From assembly GCF_000380505.1 (NCBI RefSeq), contig NZ_AQYH01000016.1, forward strand, positions 31,156 to 95,155: a DNA stretch of 64,000 nt. The letters run 5' to 3'. This document shows, in pieces, positions 43,095 through 53,318 of the stretch (position 1 is the first letter of the stretch; every line of letters starts with the position of its first letter). The stretch comes from Kaistia granuli DSM 23481 (GTDB taxonomy: Bacteria > Pseudomonadota > Alphaproteobacteria > Rhizobiales > Kaistiaceae). Position numbers and translations under genes: made by a program. Below the pieces are notes generated by a model. The model had not been told where the DNA came from, did not search any database, and was given only the letters and a program-made list of their open reading frames with translations.

Positions 43095-44243
43095 TCAGCC
43101 GAACGTCTTTCTGGGGTCGAAGGCGTCGCGAACGGCCTCGCCGATGAAGACCAGCAGGCTCAGGATCACCGAGATGACGACGAAGCCGGTCAGGCCGAGC
43201 CAGGGTGCCTGCAGGTTATTCTTGCCCTGCGCCAGCAGCTCGCCCAGCGACGGCGAGCCGGGCGGCAGGCCAAAGCCGAGGAAGTCGAGCGAGGTCAGCG
43301 TCGTGATCGAGCCGTTCAGAATGAAGGGCAGGAAGGTCAGCGTCGCCACCATGGCGTTGGGCAGCACGTGGCGCATGATGATGGTGCGGTTCCTGACACC
43401 GAGCGCCCGCGCCGCGCGCACATATTCAAAGTTGCGGGCCCTCAGGAATTCGGCGCGCACCAGCCCGACCAGCCTGACCCAGGAGAATAGCAGGAGGATT
43501 CCGAGCAGAACCCAGAAGCTTGGCACCAGGATCGAGGCCATGATCAGAAGGATGTAGAGCTCGGGCAGCGAGGTCCAGATGTCGATGAAGCGCTGGAAGA
43601 TCAGGTCGAGCCAGCCGCCGAAATAGCCCTGCACCGCGCCGGCGAGGATGCCGATCGCCGAGGAGACGATGGTAAGCACCAGGCCGAACAGCACCGAGAG
43701 GCGGACGCCGTAGAGCAGGCGAGCGACCACGTCGCGACCCTGGTCGTCGGTGCCCATCCAGTTGAAATTCCCGAGCGTGCAGTTGGGATCTTCATTGCCG
43801 AGCGGATAGGCGCGGCAGCGATCCTCCTTCGGAATCATCCACCAGGGCGGCGCCGGCGCTGGTGTCGCCATCTCGTTGTTGACCGTGTCGTAGGAATAGC
43901 GGATCGGCGGCCAGATCATCCAGCCATTGGCGTTGATCTCTTCCTGGATGAACGGATCGCGAAAATTGGTCGTCGCCAGGAAGCCGCCGAATTTCTCCTC
44001 CGGATAGTCGGCGAAGACCGGCAGCAGCAATTCGCCCTTGTAGGAGGCGATCAGCGGCCGGTCGTTGGCGATGAAATTGGAACCAAGCGTCAGGCCGAAC
44101 AGCGCGAGAAACAGCCAGAGCGACCAGTAGCCGCGCCGATGCGCCTTGAAATTCGCCCAGCGGCGGAGGTTGAGCGGCGACAGCGCCAGACGGCCTGGCT
44201 CGATCTCGCGGGCCTGTGCGGAAACATCGGTCACGTCAGACAT
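43095..44243 (-). CDS. yejE: ABC transporter permease (YejE-like)
   Basis: 382 residues. A first transmembrane helix ([18 protein letters not shown]), a long periplasmic loop with the YejE-typical [30 protein letters not shown] and [13 protein letters not shown], then five helices with the EAA loop [40 protein letters not shown] is the DppC/OppC family motif. It overlaps yejB by 8 bases, and yejF follows after one base. Confidence 0.93.
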   Translation of the reverse strand: MSDVTDVSAQAREIEPGRLALSPLNLRRWANFKAHRRGYWSLWLFLALFGLTLGSNFIANDRPLIASYKGELLLPVFADYPEEKFGGFLATTNFRDPFIQEEINANGWMIWPPIRYSYDTVNNEMATPAPAPPWWMIPKEDRCRAYPLGNEDPNCTLGNFNWMGTDDQGRDVVARLLYGVRLSVLFGLVLTIVSSAIGILAGAVQGYFGGWLDLIFQRFIDIWTSLPELYILLIMASILVPSFWVLLGILLLFSWVRLVGLVRAEFLRARNFEYVRAARALGVRNRTIIMRHVLPNAMVATLTFLPFILNGSITTLTSLDFLGFGLPPGSPSLGELLAQGKNNLQAPWLGLTGFVVISVILSLLVFIGEAVRDAFDPRKTFG

Positions 44244-45348
44244 CCCGCCGTTCGAAATCGATGCGAGGATCGATCCAGGTGTAGGTCAAATCGGAGAGCA
44301 GGCCGATCACGAGGCCCATCAGCGAAAAGATGAACAGGGTCGCGAACACGACCGGATAGTCGCGGTTGATCACCGATTCGAAACCGAGCAGGCCGAGCCC
44401 GTCGAGCGAGAAGATCGTCTCGATCAGAAGCGATCCGGCGAAGAAGGCCGAGATGAAGGCGCCCGGGAAGCCGGCGATGACGATGAGCATCGCGTTGCGG
44501 AAGACGTGGCCGTACAGCACCTTGCGTTCCGACAGGCCCTTGGCCCGCGCCGTCACGACATATTGCTTGCGGATTTCGTCCAGGAACGAATTCTTGGTCA
44601 AAAGCGTCGTCGTCGCGAAGGCGGAGAGCGACATCGCGGTGATCGGCAGGGCGATGTGCCAGAAGTAATCGACGATCTTGCCGCCGAGCGACAGGCTCGA
44701 GAAATTGTCCGATGTCAGTCCTCGCAGCGGGAACCAGTCGAAGAAGCTGCCGCCGGCGAACAGGATGACCAGCAGGATCGCGAACAGGAAGCCAGGGATC
44801 GCATAGCCGACGACGATCACCGCCGAGGTCCAGATATCGAAGCGCGCACCGTCGCGCACCGCCTTGGCGACGCCGAGCGGGATCGAGATGCCGTAGGAAA
44901 TCAGCGTCATCCACAGCCCGAGCGAGATCGAGACCGGCATCTTCTCCTTGATCAGGTCGAGGACGCGGATATCGCGGAAATAGCTCTGGCCGAAATCGAA
45001 GCGCACATAGTTCCAGATCATCAGCCCGAAGCGCTCCAGCGGCGGCTTGTCGAAGCCGAACTGCTTTTCGAGCTTGGCGATGAATTCCGGGTCCAGGCCC
45101 TGGGCGCCGCGATATTTCGACGAGACCGGCGCGCTGCCGAGCGTTCGGTCAGTGCCGCCCATGCCGGCATCGGCGCCGCCGCCACCGCCGATACGGCTGG
45201 TCGCGGAGACGTCGTTGCCCTGCAACTGGGCGATGACGCGCTCGACCGGGCCGCCCGGCGCGAACTGGATGATGATGAAGCTGATCGCCATGATCCCGAA
45301 GATCGTCGGGATCATCAGCAGGAGGCGTCGGAAAATATAGGCTGCCAT
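44236..45348 (-). CDS. yejB: ABC transporter permease (YejB-like)
   Basis: 370 residues. The N-terminal helix [36 protein letters not shown] is the DppB-type start. A Gly-rich insert ([14 protein letters not shown]) and [33 protein letters not shown] mark YejB. The EAA loop reads [23 protein letters not shown]. It starts 8 bases after the second binding-protein gene. Confidence 0.93.
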   Translation of the reverse strand: MAAYIFRRLLLMIPTIFGIMAISFIIIQFAPGGPVERVIAQLQGNDVSATSRIGGGGGADAGMGGTDRTLGSAPVSSKYRGAQGLDPEFIAKLEKQFGFDKPPLERFGLMIWNYVRFDFGQSYFRDIRVLDLIKEKMPVSISLGLWMTLISYGISIPLGVAKAVRDGARFDIWTSAVIVVGYAIPGFLFAILLVILFAGGSFFDWFPLRGLTSDNFSSLSLGGKIVDYFWHIALPITAMSLSAFATTTLLTKNSFLDEIRKQYVVTARAKGLSERKVLYGHVFRNAMLIVIAGFPGAFISAFFAGSLLIETIFSLDGLGLLGFESVINRDYPVVFATLFIFSLMGLVIGLLSDLTYTWIDPRIDFERRDV

Positions 45349-45356
45349 CTGTCTTC

Positions 45357-47279
45357 CTAACCAGCCTTGCCGATGGCGGCGGCCCGCTCGGGGTCCTGCC
45401 ACCACGTCATTTCCGGTGAAAAGCCGTAGTCGGGTTTCGTCTCCGGCCAGCCGAACTTGTCCCAGACCGCGACGCGGTGCGCCTCGGAAAGCCAGGCCGG
45501 AAACCAGATATGCAGGGATCGCAGCACGCGGTCGAGCCCGCGCATCAGCGTCACCAGCTCGGCGCGGTTCTGGACGTTCGCCGCCCGCGCCACGAGAGCG
45601 TCGACCACGGGGTGCTTGAGACCGGCAAGATTGGAGCCGCTCGGAAGATCGGCGCTGACCGAACCGAAAATCTGCTCGATGCCGTCGATCGGCGTCGCGT
45701 CGAACATGATGCGGTGGGCCATGATGTCGAAATCGAAGGCGTTCTTGCGGCTTTGATACTGTGCCGCGTCGACCATCCGCATCGAGGAGGGGATACCGAT
45801 CGCCTTCAAATTCTCGATCAGTGGCGACAGCACGCGCTCGAAGGCCTGCGACTGGATCAGGAATTCGAGCGTCAGCCGCTCGCCGGCGGTGTTGACCAGC
45901 TCGTTGCCGTGGCGCTGCCATCCCGCTTCCGCAAGCAGGGTCGCTGCCTGGCGCAGCAGCTTGCGGTCGCGCCCGCTGCCGTCGGCCTCTGGCGGCATGA
46001 CGGCGGGGCCGAAGGCCTCGGCCGGCAACTGGGCGCGGAACGGTTCGAGCAGCGCCAGTTCGTCGGCGTCGGGCGGACCGCTGGCGGCGAAGTCCGAGAA
46101 CTCGAAGAACGAAGTGGCGCGGACATAGAGCCCGAAGAACAGGTTCTTGTTGGTCCAGGCGAAATCGAGCGCCATGCCGATCGCCTGCCGTGTCCGCGGA
46201 TCGGCGAACTTGGCGCGGCGCAGGTTGAAGAACCAGCCATACATATCGGCCCGGCGTTCGGCCGCGAAGGTCGGCTTCCGGACGCGGCCGTCGCGCACTG
46301 CCGGGAAGTCATATCCGGTCGCCCAGGTCTTGGACGACACTTCCTCGCGGAAGGTCAGTTCTCCCTTGGCGAAGGCTTGGAACTGCACCTCGTTGTCCTG
46401 GTAGAACTCGACGCGGATGCGGTCGAAATTGCCGCTACCAAGCGCAACGGGCAGGTCCTTGCCCCAGTAGTCCTCGACCCGCTGGTATTCGATCGAGCGG
46501 CCGGGGCTGATATTGCCGACACGATAGGGACCGGATCCGAGCGGCGCGACCATCGTGGAGGCCTCGAAATCCCGGCCGGCCCAGTCGGCGCGCGAGAAGA
46601 TCGGCAGGGTCGAGGCGACGAGGATCGGCACCTTGCGGTTCTGCCTGCCCGAGAACACCACGGTGACCTCGTGCGGACCAGTCGCAGTGACCGAGACCAT
46701 CTCCCGGATCGACTGGGTGATGTCGGGATGTCCCTTCTCCTTCAGGGTCTCGAAGGAGAAAACGACGTCGTCGGCGGTCAGCGGAGTGCCGTCGTGGAAG
46801 CGGACATTCTGGCGCAGCGCGAAGACGTAGCGGTTGCGATCCTCCGAAACCGTCACGCTCTCGGCGACGAGGCCGTAGACCGAGTCCGGCTCGTCGGCGG
46901 CGGAGGTCATCAGCGTGCTGAAGCAGAGCTCGATGCGCGGCGGCGCATCGCCCCGGAAGGTGAATCCGTTCAGCGTGTTGAAGGTGTAGGCGTTCTGGTT
47001 GTAGTACCAGCTCGGCGCGGAAAAAATGAAGCTGCCGCCCTTCGGCGCATGCGGGTTCAGATAGTCGAAGTGCTTGAAATCGGCCGGATATTTGAGGTCG
47101 CCGAAAACGGAAAGGCCATGCCGGCCGGCCGCCTCCGCCGCCTGGGCGCCGCGTGGCGAAAGCCCGATCACCGGCAGGAAGGCGCCGGCCGCCGCGCTGG
47201 CAAACAGGGCGCGACGGGTCAGGCCGTGTCCACGGTTCGCGTCGCTCAACGCTCGGTCGCTCAAGGATGGCTCACTCAA
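45357..47279 (-). CDS. YejA-like extracellular solute-binding protein, second copy
   Basis: 640 residues. The N-terminus has a twin-arginine-like signal ([21 protein letters not shown]) ending near AQA-AE. The mature part is a family 5 peptide-binding protein: [82 protein letters not shown]. No ATG or GTG exists before the signal; TTG 47279 overlaps the upstream stop as TTGA and is chosen. It is a tandem paralog of the next gene upstream, so one importer is served by two binding proteins. Confidence 0.88.
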   Translation of the reverse strand: MSEPSLSDRALSDANRGHGLTRRALFASAAAGAFLPVIGLSPRGAQAAEAAGRHGLSVFGDLKYPADFKHFDYLNPHAPKGGSFIFSAPSWYYNQNAYTFNTLNGFTFRGDAPPRIELCFSTLMTSAADEPDSVYGLVAESVTVSEDRNRYVFALRQNVRFHDGTPLTADDVVFSFETLKEKGHPDITQSIREMVSVTATGPHEVTVVFSGRQNRKVPILVASTLPIFSRADWAGRDFEASTMVAPLGSGPYRVGNISPGRSIEYQRVEDYWGKDLPVALGSGNFDRIRVEFYQDNEVQFQAFAKGELTFREEVSSKTWATGYDFPAVRDGRVRKPTFAAERRADMYGWFFNLRRAKFADPRTRQAIGMALDFAWTNKNLFFGLYVRATSFFEFSDFAASGPPDADELALLEPFRAQLPAEAFGPAVMPPEADGSGRDRKLLRQAATLLAEAGWQRHGNELVNTAGERLTLEFLIQSQAFERVLSPLIENLKAIGIPSSMRMVDAAQYQSRKNAFDFDIMAHRIMFDATPIDGIEQIFGSVSADLPSGSNLAGLKHPVVDALVARAANVQNRAELVTLMRGLDRVLRSLHIWFPAWLSEAHRVAVWDKFGWPETKPDYGFSPEMTWWQDPERAAAIGKAG

Positions 47280-49153
47280 GGCTTGGCCCCCAGGGCCTTT
47301 TCCTTGGCCGGGTCGATCCACCAGGAATAGACGTCGATGCCGACATATTCGGGCTGCTTTTCCGGAATGCCGAACTTGTTCCAGTAAGCGACGTTGATGG
47401 TGTCGCTGAACCATTGCGGCACGACGTAGTAGTTCCACAGCAGCACGCGATCGAGCGCATGGGTCGCGGCGACCAGATCCTCGCGGTTGGTCGCGAACAC
47501 GACCCGATCGATCAGCTTGTCGATCGCCGGGTTCTGGATGCCCATCAGGTTGCGGCTGCCGGGCGTCTTGGCGGCGGCCGAGCCCCACATCTCGCGCTGC
47601 TCGTTGCCGGGCGAATGCGACTGCGCGATCACGGTCGAGACGACATCGAAATCGAAATCGTTGACGCGGGCGACATATTGCGCGGTGTCGACAACGCGCA
47701 GGCGGGCGTCGATGCCGATCCGCTTCAGATTCTGGATATAGGGGGCGACGACGCGCTCGAAGGAGGGATCGCTTTCCAGGAACTCGATGGTGAAGGGCTC
47801 GCCGGTCTGGGCGTTGACCAACTTGTTGCCATTCAGCACCCAGCCTGCCTCCTGCAGCAGGGCGACGGCGCGGCGGAGATTGTCCCGGAAGGCCTGCGGT
47901 GTGTCGTTGACCGGCAGCTTGAATTCCTCGGTGAAAACCTCCGGCGGAACCTGATCGCGGACGGTTTCGAGGATCTCCAGTTCCTTGCCCTGCGGCAGGC
48001 CGCTGGAGGCGAGGTCGATGCCGGCGAAATAGCTGTTGATTCGCTTATATTTGTCGAAGAACAGCGTGCGGTTCATCGTTTCGAAGTCGAAGACGTAGTT
48101 GAGCGCCTGGCGGACGCGCGGGTCCTTGAACTTGTCACGCCGCTGGTTGAGCACATAGCCCTGCATGCGGCCCGAGGAGGCGAGCGGGAAGGAGCGCTGT
48201 ATGACCTTGCCGTCCTTCACGGCGTCGAAGTTGTACTCGGTCATCCAGCGGCCGATGCGGTTTTCCTGCCGGTAGTCGTCGAGGCCACCCTTTTTGAAGG
48301 CTTCCCAGCCGGCGTTCGGATCGCGGTAGTAGTCGACCTTGATGCGGTCGAAATTGTTACGGCCGACCTGCGTCGGCAGGTCCTTGCCCCAATAGTCCTC
48401 GGCCCGCTTCCAGACGATCTGCCGGCCTGGGCTGACGGATTCGATCTGGTAGGCGCCGGAGCCGAGCGGAATCTCCAGCGTCGACTTCGAGATGTCGCGC
48501 TTCTTGCCGCTCGCATCCGTGCCCTCCCACCAGTGCTTCGGCAGCACGGCGAGATCGCCCATGATGTTCGGCAGCTCGCGATTTCCCGGCTTGTCGAAGG
48601 TGAACGTCACCTCGCGATCCCCGGTGATCTCCGCCTTGACCACGTTGGCGTAGTACTTGTTGTACATCGGGCTCTGCGCCTTCAGGGTCTCGAACGACCA
48701 GATGACGTCTTCCGGCGTGATCGGCTTGCCGTCATGCCAGTGCGCCGCCGGGTTCAGGCGGAACTTCACCCAGGCGAAATCGTCGGGATAGCTCATCGCC
48801 TCGGCGATCAGACCGTAATTGGTGCCGGGCTGGTCGGTCGCCTGCTCCATCAGCGTGTCGTAGAGCAAGCCGCCACCGAAAGCCGCGAAGCCGGAGGCCG
48901 GGGTACCCTGCACGATATAGGGGTTCAGGCTGTCGAAGGTGCCGACGGCGGCGCTGTTGAGCGTGCCGCCCTTCGGCGCATCGGGATTCACATAGTCGTA
49001 GTGCTTGAAGCCGGCCGGATATTTCGGCTCGCCGATCAGCGAGGTCGCGTGGCGCCAAGGCGCGGCGCCCTCCGTCGTCTCGGCCGCCATGGCGCCGGTC
49101 GTCGCGGGTAGCAGGAGCGACAGGCTGAACAAGGCGGCGGCGACGAGCTTCAT
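47276..49153 (-). CDS. yejA: YejA-like extracellular solute-binding protein, first copy
   Basis: 625 residues. A Sec signal peptide (MKLVAAALFSLSLLLPATTGAMA-AE) precedes a full YejA-type fold: [70 protein letters not shown], and the C-terminal VPQWFSDTINVAYWNKFG. It is the first gene of the yejA-yejA2-yejB-yejE-yejF-ghrA operon. YejABEF imports microcin C and related peptides in enterobacteria. A terminator stands between it and the cytochrome gene upstream. Confidence 0.92.
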   Translation of the reverse strand: MKLVAAALFSLSLLLPATTGAMAAETTEGAAPWRHATSLIGEPKYPAGFKHYDYVNPDAPKGGTLNSAAVGTFDSLNPYIVQGTPASGFAAFGGGLLYDTLMEQATDQPGTNYGLIAEAMSYPDDFAWVKFRLNPAAHWHDGKPITPEDVIWSFETLKAQSPMYNKYYANVVKAEITGDREVTFTFDKPGNRELPNIMGDLAVLPKHWWEGTDASGKKRDISKSTLEIPLGSGAYQIESVSPGRQIVWKRAEDYWGKDLPTQVGRNNFDRIKVDYYRDPNAGWEAFKKGGLDDYRQENRIGRWMTEYNFDAVKDGKVIQRSFPLASSGRMQGYVLNQRRDKFKDPRVRQALNYVFDFETMNRTLFFDKYKRINSYFAGIDLASSGLPQGKELEILETVRDQVPPEVFTEEFKLPVNDTPQAFRDNLRRAVALLQEAGWVLNGNKLVNAQTGEPFTIEFLESDPSFERVVAPYIQNLKRIGIDARLRVVDTAQYVARVNDFDFDVVSTVIAQSHSPGNEQREMWGSAAAKTPGSRNLMGIQNPAIDKLIDRVVFATNREDLVAATHALDRVLLWNYYVVPQWFSDTINVAYWNKFGIPEKQPEYVGIDVYSWWIDPAKEKALGAKP

Positions 49154-49247
49154 GGGCGTGATTCTCCAGCTGACAACTCACATTACTAAGGCGGATTGCG
49201 CGCAGGGCAACTGCTGCGTGATCAACGCCCGGAGCGACATCGCAACA

Positions 49248-49278
49248 GAAAAAGGCCGGAGGATGATCTCCGGCCTTT
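49248..49278 (-). terminator. Rho-independent terminator of the cytochrome c gene
   Basis: AAAGGCCGGAG (49251-49261) and CTCCGGCCTTT (49268-49278) form a perfect 11-base stem with a 6-base loop. On the minus strand it ends in a run of five Ts. It lies about 30 bases after the cytochrome stop codon and 95 before the yejA start. Confidence 0.85.
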
Positions 49279-49307
49279 CGTAGTGTGTCAGCAGTGACGG
49301 ATGGCGC

Positions 49308-50084
49308 TTACGGCGTGGCGGGCTGCGGCGCGGCCGGCTCGGCGGGAGCCGGGGCTGCGGGGGCAGCCGGAGCCGGGGCAGCGGGCGCCTCGGGGGCAGC
49401 CGGCGCTGCCGGGGTCTCGGCCGCCGGAGCGGCGGGAGCCGCAGGCGCGTCGGTTGCCGGAGCCGCCGGAGCGGCCTCTGCAGGGGCAGCCGGAGCTTCT
49501 GCCGCGGCCGGAGCCTCGGCGGGAGCGGCTGCCTCGGGCTCGGGCAGCGGAACCGGGCTCTCGGCCAGCGTGCGGAGGTAGGCGATCAGGTTGGCGCGGT
49601 CCTCGGACTTCGAGATGCCGGCGAAACCCATGGCCGTTCCGGGCATGTCGGCCTTCGGGCTCTTCAGGAAGGTGTAGAGGTGCTCGTAGGTCCACTTCTT
49701 GCCTTCGTCATGCGCGGTCTGCATGACGCCGGAATACTTGAACCCTTCGACCGAGCCGATCGGGCGATCAATGATGTTGTAGAGGTCCGGACCGACCTTG
49801 GTGCCGGCGCCCTCGACGAAATTGTGGCAGGCGGCGCACTTCTTGGCGACGGCCTCACCGGCCTCGACCTTGGCGCTGGCCAGCAGAACCGCGACAGGCG
49901 GCTCCTGCGCGGCCGCGGCGCCAGCGGCCCCACCGGTCGTCTCTTCCGCGACTTCGATGACGAAGCCCGGCTTTTCCGGCACGGCCGGCGCATAGATCAC
50001 TTCCGAGAAGATGCTCAGCGACATCACTACCAGAAGCGTAAACAGGACCGCACCGACGATCTTGTTGAGCTCGAAAGAATCCAT
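49308..50084 (-). CDS. Membrane-anchored class I cytochrome c with Pro/Ala-rich tail (CycM-like)
   Basis: 258 residues. Residues 10-30 form an uncleaved transmembrane anchor (GAVLFTLLVVMSLSIF). The class I cytochrome domain has Cys83-Ala-Ala-Cys86-His87 as heme site and Met152 (MPGTAMGFAGI) as sixth ligand. Residues from about 180 to the end are a low-complexity tail of Pro and Ala with scattered Glu, not needed for heme binding. CycM-like proteins carry electrons from the bc1 complex to oxidases on the periplasmic face. It is divergent from kdsB. Confidence 0.92.
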   Translation of the reverse strand: MDSFELNKIVGAVLFTLLVVMSLSIFSEVIYAPAVPEKPGFVIEVAEETTGGAAGAAAAQEPPVAVLLASAKVEAGEAVAKKCAACHNFVEGAGTKVGPDLYNIIDRPIGSVEGFKYSGVMQTAHDEGKKWTYEHLYTFLKSPKADMPGTAMGFAGISKSEDRANLIAYLRTLAESPVPLPEPEAAAPAEAPAAAEAPAAPAEAAPAAPATDAPAAPAAPAAETPAAPAAPEAPAAPAPAAPAAPAPAEPAAPQPATP

Positions 50085-50272
50085 CGGTCTTGGCCCCAGA
50101 CGCTTCGATTAGGCTATAGGAACCGGCAGCCCCCGTGGCGCCATGTCCCCCTCTCATGTGGCGCGGAAACTACAAGCTTTCCAGTGTTGGGTGCAATACG
50201 TATGAACGCCTCATGATTGAGACGTTTTGCCACCTGCATGCGTCGCCTGTCGAACTAATCAAGGAAAACCTG

Positions 50273-51031
50273 ATGCGTTCCGCCTCCGAGGCCCTTGTTC
50301 TTATCCCCGCTCGCATGGCCGCCACCCGGCTGCCGGGCAAGCCTTTGGCCGATATTCACGGCATTCCGATGATCGTGCATGTCTGGCGGCGCGCCGCGGA
50401 GGCGAGAATCGGTCCGGTGGTGGTGGCGACCGACGACGCCGGCATCGCCGCGGCCGTCCGCGCGGCCGGTGGCGAGGCGGTGATCACCCGGGCGGACCAT
50501 GAAAACGGCTCGGCGCGCATCCACGAGGCGGCGCAGATCGTCGATCCCGAGCGTCGCTACGACGTCATCGTCAATGTCCAGGGCGACCTGCCGACGATCG
50601 AGCCGGCTTCGGTCGCCGCCTGCTTCGCGCCGCTCGCCGATCCCGCCGTCGACATCGCGACGATCGCCGCCGTGATCGACCGCGACGAAGACCGTACCAA
50701 TGAGAATGTCGTGAAGATCGTCGGCTCGCCGCTCGCGGCCGACCGCTTGCGCGCCCTCTATTTTACCCGCGCCACGGCGCCATGGGGCGAGGGGCCGCTG
50801 CTGCACCATATCGGCCTCTACGCCTACCGGCGGGCGGCGCTCGATCGCTATGTCGCCTTGCCGCCCTCCGTGCTGGAGAAGCGCGAGAAGCTGGAGCAGC
50901 TCAGGGCGCTCGAGGCCGGCATGCGCATCGATGTCGCGATCGTTGACGCCGTCCCGCTCGGTGTCGATACTCCCGCCGATCTCGAAAGGGCGCGCACCCT
51001 GCTCTCCGCCCCGGATGACGCCGGCCGCTAG
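50273..51031 (+). CDS. kdsB: 3-deoxy-manno-octulosonate cytidylyltransferase (CMP-KDO synthetase)
   Basis: 252 residues. [19 protein letters not shown] is the CTP-binding loop, [12 protein letters not shown] the metal/sugar region, and [39 protein letters not shown] the KDO-binding and dimer region. It activates KDO for lipopolysaccharide core assembly. ATG 50273 has AGGA with good spacing; the frame is open further upstream without conserved sequence. pheA follows 34 bases later. Confidence 0.95.
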   Translation: MRSASEALVLIPARMAATRLPGKPLADIHGIPMIVHVWRRAAEARIGPVVVATDDAGIAAAVRAAGGEAVITRADHENGSARIHEAAQIVDPERRYDVIVNVQGDLPTIEPASVAACFAPLADPAVDIATIAAVIDRDEDRTNENVVKIVGSPLAADRLRALYFTRATAPWGEGPLLHHIGLYAYRRAALDRYVALPPSVLEKREKLEQLRALEAGMRIDVAIVDAVPLGVDTPADLERARTLLSAPDDAGR

Positions 51032-51065
51032 ACCGGCGGCAAACTTGAACAGAAGTCTCAGCCAC

Positions 51066-51914
51066 ATGAAGAAGATCGTGTTCCAGGGCGAGCCTGGCGC
51101 CAATTCCCACATCGCCTGCGCCGACGTCTATCCCGACTACGAGGCCGTGCCGGCGCCCACCTTCGAGGATTGCTTCCAGGCGATGTCGCGCGGCGATGTC
51201 GACCTCGCGATGATTCCGATCGAGAACTCGCTCGCCGGTCGCGTCGCCGATATCCACCACCTGCTGCCTGATTCGGGCCTGCACATCATCGGTGAGTATT
51301 TCCTGCCGATCCGCTTCCAGCTGATGGCGCTGAAGGGCGCGACGCTGGAGACGATAAAGACGGTCGAGAGCCATGTGCATGCGCTCGGCCAGTGCCGTCG
51401 CATCATGCGCGAGCATGGCTATCGCGCCATCGTCGCCGGCGATACGGCTGGCGCGGCGCGGATCATCTCCGAGACGGACGACCTGACCCGGGCGGCCCTG
51501 GCACCGCGTTTCGCCGCCGAAATCTACGGCCTCGACATCCTGGCCGAGAATGTCGAGGACGCCGCCCACAACACGACGCGCTTCGTCATCCTGTCGCGCG
51601 AGCCGGCGCATGCCGCCTATGGCGCAGGGCCGGTGATCACCACCTTCGTCTTCCGCGTCCGCAACATCCCGGCCGCGCTCTACAAGGCGCTCGGTGGCTT
51701 TGCCACCAACGGCATCAACATGACGAAGCTCGAGAGCTACCAGCTCGACGGCCGCTTCTCGGCGACGCGCTTCTATGTCGATGTCGAGGGGCATCCCCAG
51801 GATTCGGGCCTCGCCCATGCGCTGGAGGAGCTCGCCTTCTTCTCGGCCGAGCTGCGGATTCTGGGCGTCTATCCGGCGGCGCCGTTCCGCGCCGACGTCG
51901 TCGCGCCGCGCTAG
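51066..51914 (+). CDS. pheA: Prephenate dehydratase
   Basis: 282 residues. The catalytic domain starts KIVFQGEPGANSHIACADVYP, has PIENSLAGRVADIHHLL, and ends with the essential Thr-Arg-Phe in HNTTRFVIL. The C-terminal ACT domain (IPAALYKALGGFATNGINMTKLESYQLDG) keeps the ESRP-type element as ESYQ, which may alter phenylalanine feedback. There is no chorismate mutase domain. It produces phenylpyruvate for Phe synthesis. Confidence 0.95.
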   Translation: MKKIVFQGEPGANSHIACADVYPDYEAVPAPTFEDCFQAMSRGDVDLAMIPIENSLAGRVADIHHLLPDSGLHIIGEYFLPIRFQLMALKGATLETIKTVESHVHALGQCRRIMREHGYRAIVAGDTAGAARIISETDDLTRAALAPRFAAEIYGLDILAENVEDAAHNTTRFVILSREPAHAAYGAGPVITTFVFRVRNIPAALYKALGGFATNGINMTKLESYQLDGRFSATRFYVDVEGHPQDSGLAHALEELAFFSAELRILGVYPAAPFRADVVAPR

Positions 51915-51934
51915 GTTCCGACGGATCTGTCTCG

Positions 51935-51958
51935 AAGGGCGCTTGCCGTGGCAGGCGC
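51935..51958. terminator. Bidirectional hairpin between convergent pheA and nudC
   Basis: GGGCGCTTGCC (51935-51945) pairs with GGCAGGCGCCC (51948-51958) through 10 Watson-Crick pairs and one G-T pair, with a two-base loop. It lies 20 bases after the pheA stop and 15 before the nudC stop. Only a short TT follows on the plus strand. Confidence 0.6.
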
Positions 51959-51973
51959 CCCTTATCGTGGGGG

Positions 51974-52939
51974 TCAGCCGCCTTCGACCCAGGCGCGGAT
52001 CAGCGTATGGGCGATCGCCATGCGTGGCGGCGTCGAGAGGCCGTCCGGATGCTCGCCGTCCAGCATGGCGCGAGTCTCGTCGCGCGAGAACCAGCGGCAA
52101 TCCTCCAGCTCTTCCGTATCCGGCACGATGTCGGTCGAGATCGCCTGCGCGATGCAGCCGATCATCAGAGACATCGGGAACGGCCAGGGCTGGCTGGCGT
52201 GATAGGCGACGCGGCCGATCCGGATGCCGGCCTCTTCCTGGATTTCGCGCCGGACCGCGTCCTCGATCGTCTCGCCTGGTTCGACGAAGCCGGCGAGGCA
52301 GGAATAGGTGCCAGGCGCGAAGCGCGCCTGCCGGCCCATAAGGCAGCGGTCGCCGTCGACCGCCAGCATGATCGCCACCGGATCGGTGCGCGGAAATTTC
52401 TGCAGGCCGCAATTCGGGCAGTCGCGCCGGTAGCCGCCCATGGCCATGGTCGAGCGCGTGCCGCAGCGGCCGCAGAAACGGTTGGCGGCGTGCCAGTGCA
52501 GCAGGGCGCGGGCCTGCGCCAGCGCGCCAAGCGTCGCCGGCTCGACCGTATCGGCGAGAATGCTGCCGGAAAATGCGTTGATCGCCAGCGTCCGCAGCGG
52601 CACGGCATGGAACGCGTCGACATCGAATGAGGTGTCGCTGCCGACGATCGCGGCGATACGCGGCGCCGAATTCTCCCAGCCGAGCAGGATGGCGTCGTCC
52701 ATGGCGGCTCCGAGCGCCTTCGCTTCCTTCAGGCTGAACAGGCTCTCCGTTGCGCCGCCGGCCCGGATCATTGCCTCGTCGCCGCGCAGCAGGTAGACGC
52801 GCGCGGTCGGATCGGCGAGGGCGGCGGCGAACGTCGATTCGTTGCGCGCCTCGCTGCGGCGGTCGAGCGAGTTGCCGGAGAATCCGACCAAGGTGCTGGG
52901 CTCGACGGGGGGCAATCGGTCGAAGAAATTGCGGGTCAT
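51974..52939 (-). CDS. nudC: NAD(+) diphosphatase (NudC)
   Basis: 321 residues. Three parts are visible: an N-terminal domain (to about 150), a zinc ribbon CGRCGTRSTMAMGGYRRDCPNCG, and the Nudix domain with GFVEPGETIEDAVRREIQEEAGI. SQPWPFPMSLM is the SQPWPFPxS motif that is specific to NudC. It splits NADH to NMNH and AMP and can remove NAD caps from RNA. It is convergent with pheA. Confidence 0.95.
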   Translation of the reverse strand: MTRNFFDRLPPVEPSTLVGFSGNSLDRRSEARNESTFAAALADPTARVYLLRGDEAMIRAGGATESLFSLKEAKALGAAMDDAILLGWENSAPRIAAIVGSDTSFDVDAFHAVPLRTLAINAFSGSILADTVEPATLGALAQARALLHWHAANRFCGRCGTRSTMAMGGYRRDCPNCGLQKFPRTDPVAIMLAVDGDRCLMGRQARFAPGTYSCLAGFVEPGETIEDAVRREIQEEAGIRIGRVAYHASQPWPFPMSLMIGCIAQAISTDIVPDTEELEDCRWFSRDETRAMLDGEHPDGLSTPPRMAIAHTLIRAWVEGG

Positions 52940-53087
52940 GGTGGTGCTGCTATGTACGGGAAATGGCGGCCGACGGGGCGCCGACTCGAAGGCAATTCGT
53001 TGATTACGCCACAGACCTTTTCACCGCGATAGCCCCCGGGCACGGTTCGGGCTTGCCATTTCGATCGGGAACGACGATATGTCTCCG

Positions 53088-53186
53088 CGGGAGGTTGGTG
53101 GTGGACGAGCCACTCGCCAATCGGGTCAGGTCCGGAAGGAAGCAGCCCCAACGAGCCACGGCACGGGTCGCGTGCCAGCCTCCTAC
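53088..53186 (+). ncRNA. ffs: Signal recognition particle RNA, small bacterial type
   Basis: The apical domain GTCAGGTCCGGAAGGAAGCAGCC is present around 53125-53147 with the GGAA tetraloop and the A-C-rich symmetric loop. Outer strands GGAGGTTGG (53090-53098) and CCAGCCTCC (53175-53183) pair to close the rod. This 4.5S RNA binds Ffh to target membrane proteins. It lies directly upstream of dnaX, a conserved location in alphaproteobacteria. The exact ends are estimated from the helix. Confidence 0.92.
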
Positions 53187-53318
53187 CTTTTCCCCAGCCA
53201 TCGCGTCAGCCTTGATGATCAGCCGGGCGCGCCCACCAGGGTGTGCTAAGGTTCGGAAAGGCTTGCCCGCGAGGGCGGCCAGGGTTTGGTGCAACAGCAG
53301 GACTACAACGGGCGACGC

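Noticed and set aside
49285..49581. Gly/Ala/Ser-rich plus-strand frame resembling a silk-like protein
   Set aside because: It is the complement of the Pro/Ala tail of cytochrome c; the repeats come from that gene.
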